From NCBI GenBank assembly GCA_003644175.1, contig QNBS01000080.1:1-8581 (forward strand): a stretch of 8,581 nt of DNA, given 5' to 3'. The notes under the pieces were generated by a model. The model was not told where the DNA came from and did no database searches. It saw only the letters and a list, made by a program, of their open reading frames with translations. Position 1 is the stretch's first letter. The number at the start of each line of letters is the position of its first letter. The stretch comes from Planctomycetota bacterium (lineage in GTDB: Bacteria > Planctomycetota > Phycisphaerae > Sedimentisphaerales > Anaerohalosphaeraceae). This document shows positions 6,223-8,581 of the stretch, in pieces. The translations under genes and the position numbers were made by a program.

Positions 6223-8581
6223 ATGCGTTTGGTATTGAGTCTTTGGGTATGTGTTGTGCTTTCGGGTGCTGCATCCGGCGCTGTCGGGCGGAGCGGGCCT
6301 GTTGCCGAGTGCGGTATCGAGCGCCTGCGTCTTGCGATTGACGATTTGCTCGAGACGTTTGGGGAGGGCTATGGGCAGGGAGAGGTGTTTTTGCGGCGGC
6401 TGGCGGATATTGAAAACGGTCTCAAAAAGGCTGTCGGGGGCGAACGCCAGGTGCTTGTCAAGCGACTTGACGATCTGCGGCGCGAGGCTTTGGTTGCTAA
6501 TCCGCTTGTTAGCGGACAACCCATCCTCTTTGTCGTGAGAAAACAGTATCGGCCCGACCATCATAATACGGCCACGATTTTTCAGACCGGGGAAATCAAC
6601 ACCAAGAGTTTTACGCCGAAAGCGATGCTCAAGACGTTTGATCCGGCCGACGGGCGAACGCACACCCTGCTGGATATTCCGGACGGCGTTATCCGCGACC
6701 CGGAGGTATATTTTGACGGCGGTCGGGTCATCTTCGCCATGCGCAAGGACATTAAGGACAACTACCATGTTTACGAGATTAATGGCGACGGTACGGGCTT
6801 TAGGCAGTTGACGTTTGCGTCGGGGGTTTCCGATATCGACCCGCTGTATATGGCCGACGACAGTATTGTGTTCTCGTCGACGCGCGAGCCGAAATACTGC
6901 ATGTGCAATCGGCATATCATGGCGAACCTCTTCCGCATGGAAGCCGACGGCGCCAACATTCACCAGATCGGCAGGAGTACGCTGTTTGAGGGGCACGGTT
7001 CGCTGATGCCGGACGGTCGCATCATGTATTATCGATGGGAATACATCGACCGCAATTTCGGCGACGCCCAGGGGCTCTGGACGGTGAACCCGGACGGGAC
7101 GAATCATGCCGTTTACTGGGGCAACAACACCAACTCGCCGGGCGCCGTCATTGACGCCCGCGTTATCGACGGTACGCAAAAGGTGATATGCACGTTTAGT
7201 TCCTGTCATGACCGTCCGTGGGGGGCGCTGGCGATTGTTGACAGGCGGCTGGGTCTTGACGGACGCGGGCCCGTTGTCAGGACCTGGCCCGCCGATGCCG
7301 TCGAACTGGTCGATAAGGGCAACTTCGATACGTTCAAGCGCGTTAGCCCCAAGTATGAAGACCCTTATCCGCTCAGCGACAAGTATTTTCTGTGCAGCCG
7401 CATGACGGGCAAGGGTGAACAGATGGGAATCTATCTGATCGATGTTTTCGGCAATGAAATCCTTTTGCACGTCGAAGGGGACGGATGTTTTGATCCGATG
7501 CCCTTACGCCGGCGTCATCGGCCGAGAAATATTCCATCGCGGCGCAACTTCGACAACGGCAAGGGGTACATGTACGTCGCCGATGTGTACGAGGGTACGC
7601 ATATGAAGGGCGTTAAACGCGGTGCTGTCAAGTCGCTGCGAGTTGTGGCTTCGCCCGAGAAGAGGTTCTGGGCGCCATCTGCGGCGTGGGGCGGCCAGGG
7701 TCGGGAAAGTCCCGCCATGAGCTGGCATGACTTCAACAACAAGCAAATCCTCGGGACTGTTCCGGTTGCCGAAGACGGTTCGGTCTATTTCGAGGTCCCC
7801 GCCGATACGTGGGTTTATTTCCAGTTGTTAGATGAAAACGGCATGATGGTTCAATCCATGCGGTCGGGCACAATTGTCCAGTCCGGTGAAAAGACCGGAT
7901 GTGTCGGCTGCCACGACAATCGTCATATCGCCCCGGTACCTGCAAATCGCAAGATGCCCCTGGCGTTGACGAAACCTGCCGCGAAGCTTACGCCCTGGTA
8001 CGGCAAGACGCGATTGTTCGATTACATGGCGGAAGTGCAGCCCGTTTTCGACAAAAATTGTGTCCGCTGTCATGATTTCGGCAAAAAGGCCGGTAAGAAA
8101 CTCGTGCTCGCCGGGGACAGGACCAATACTTTCAACGCCTCATATAATGAATTGTGGCGGAAAAAATATGTCAAGGCAATCGGCGCCGGACCCTACAAGA
8201 CCCAGCAGGCCTATTCGTGGGGCTCGCATGCAAGCAAGCTGGTGGATCAGATTCTAAAAGGGCACGGCAAGCTAAAGCCGCAGACAGAAGACTTCGACAG
8301 GATCGTAACGTGGATCGATATTAACGCCCCGTTTTACGGCAGATATGACAGCGCATATCCACACAACCTGTCGGGCAGGTCGCCGCTTGACGGCGGTCAG
8401 ATCAAACGGCTGACGGAACTGACCGGCGTGCCTTTTGCCAAGCTGGCAAGCCACAGCGGCAATCGCGGGCCGCAGGTGAGTTTCGACAGGCCGGAGTTGA
8501 GCCCGTGCATTGGGGTCTTCAAAGACGCGGGCGAGGCGCGATATGCCGAGGCGCTGGCCATTATCAGCGCAGGGGCGGAGA
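6223..8581 (+). CDS. HzsA-related di-haem propeller cytochrome c (3' end missing)
   Basis: One uninterrupted frame runs from the ATG at 6223 to the window edge (786 residues seen). In-frame ATGs at 6205 and 6190 are alternatives; I prefer 6223 because it starts the signal peptide directly (MRLVLSLWVCVVLSG, likely cleaved near A-S-G-A20) and a GGA lies 9 bases before it, with a closer GAGG. Residues 30-95 are helical (R-L-R-L-A-I-D-D-L-L-E-T-F-G, then R-R-E-A-L-V-A-N-P-L) and match the segment before the gene 2 propeller. The propeller covers about 155-440. The middle domain has Y449-M-Y-V-A-D-V-Y-E-G and E-D-G-S-V-Y-F-E-V-P. Haem motifs are C560-VGC-H564 and C613-VRC-H617, followed by W697-I-D-I-N-A-P-F-Y-G and R756-P-E-L-S-P. 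It lacks the extra N- and C-terminal domains of gene 2 and, as far as seen, gene 1's third haem. A terminator and repeat separate it from gene 2, so it probably has its own promoter. Redox role inferred; substrate unknown. Confidence 0.9.
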   Translation, partial: MRLVLSLWVCVVLSGAASGAVGRSGPVAECGIERLRLAIDDLLETFGEGYGQGEVFLRRLADIENGLKKAVGGERQVLVKRLDDLRREALVANPLVSGQPILFVVRKQYRPDHHNTATIFQTGEINTKSFTPKAMLKTFDPADGRTHTLLDIPDGVIRDPEVYFDGGRVIFAMRKDIKDNYHVYEINGDGTGFRQLTFASGVSDIDPLYMADDSIVFSSTREPKYCMCNRHIMANLFRMEADGANIHQIGRSTLFEGHGSLMPDGRIMYYRWEYIDRNFGDAQGLWTVNPDGTNHAVYWGNNTNSPGAVIDARVIDGTQKVICTFSSCHDRPWGALAIVDRRLGLDGRGPVVRTWPADAVELVDKGNFDTFKRVSPKYEDPYPLSDKYFLCSRMTGKGEQMGIYLIDVFGNEILLHVEGDGCFDPMPLRRRHRPRNIPSRRNFDNGKGYMYVADVYEGTHMKGVKRGAVKSLRVVASPEKRFWAPSAAWGGQGRESPAMSWHDFNNKQILGTVPVAEDGSVYFEVPADTWVYFQLLDENGMMVQSMRSGTIVQSGEKTGCVGCHDNRHIAPVPANRKMPLALTKPAAKLTPWYGKTRLFDYMAEVQPVFDKNCVRCHDFGKKAGKKLVLAGDRTNTFNASYNELWRKKYVKAIGAGPYKTQQAYSWGSHASKLVDQILKGHGKLKPQTEDFDRIVTWIDINAPFYGRYDSAYPHNLSGRSPLDGGQIKRLTELTGVPFAKLASHSGNRGPQVSFDRPELSPCIGVFKDAGEARYAEALAIISAGAE

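Noticed and set aside
6106..7470. A 454-codon minus-strand open frame opposite gene 3
   Set aside because: It is antisense to a continuous homologous coding frame, and its C-terminus (H-S-R-E-S-G-N-P) is the usual spurious translation of the palindromic repeat.
1..8581. A true hydrazine synthase (anammox) operon
   Set aside because: No separate HzsB- or HzsC-like gene is present, gene 2 carries unrelated extra domains, and the expected Tyr ligand is missing after the first CxxCH in all three proteins.

Overview
The window holds three consecutive plus-strand genes that are clearly paralogues. Each encodes an exported c-type cytochrome related to the alpha subunit of hydrazine synthase (the 'HzsA-related' family). 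The shared core is a TolB/WD40-like beta-propeller, a middle domain with the signature D-G-S-x-Y/F-F-x-V-P-A, a first CxxCH haem motif, a second CxxCH 50-53 residues later, and a C-terminal part containing W-I-D-x-N-x-P. Large multi-domain proteins of this kind, often fused to sugar-binding-like or FGE-sulfatase (SUMF1/EgtB/PvdO) domains, are typical of the Planctomycetota-Verrucomicrobiota-Lentisphaerota-Kiritimatiellota group. From protein content and the fairly GC-rich codon use I suspect a planctomycete of the Phycisphaerae/Sedimentisphaerales type. No rRNA or other taxonomic marker is present, so this is an inference.

Layout: (1) bases 1-1980 are the 3' part of gene 1, whose start lies off the window; it has three CxxCH motifs. 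(2) A 60-base gap with a ribosome binding site and no terminator leads to gene 2 (2041-6054), a 1337-residue fusion: lipoprotein-like signal, jelly-roll-like domain, helical segment, propeller, di-haem core, Pro/Lys-rich linker, FGE-sulfatase-fold domain. Genes 1 and 2 are probably co-transcribed. (3) Bases 6055-6222 are non-coding and hold a terminator-like hairpin, a widespread-type short palindromic repeat and a 20-base tandem duplication. (4) Gene 3 (about 6223 to beyond 8581) is the same core with a plain signal peptide and a short helical N-terminus; it runs off the right edge.

Functionally this looks like a tandem-duplicated cluster of cell-envelope di- or tri-haem proteins. The substrate is unknown. 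None of the three has a Tyr four residues after the first CxxCH, the residue I recall as the haem ligand in true hydrazine synthase, so anammox-type hydrazine synthesis should not be inferred. No tRNA, rRNA, CRISPR array, transposase or phage gene was seen. The long minus-strand reading frames are shadows of the three genes.
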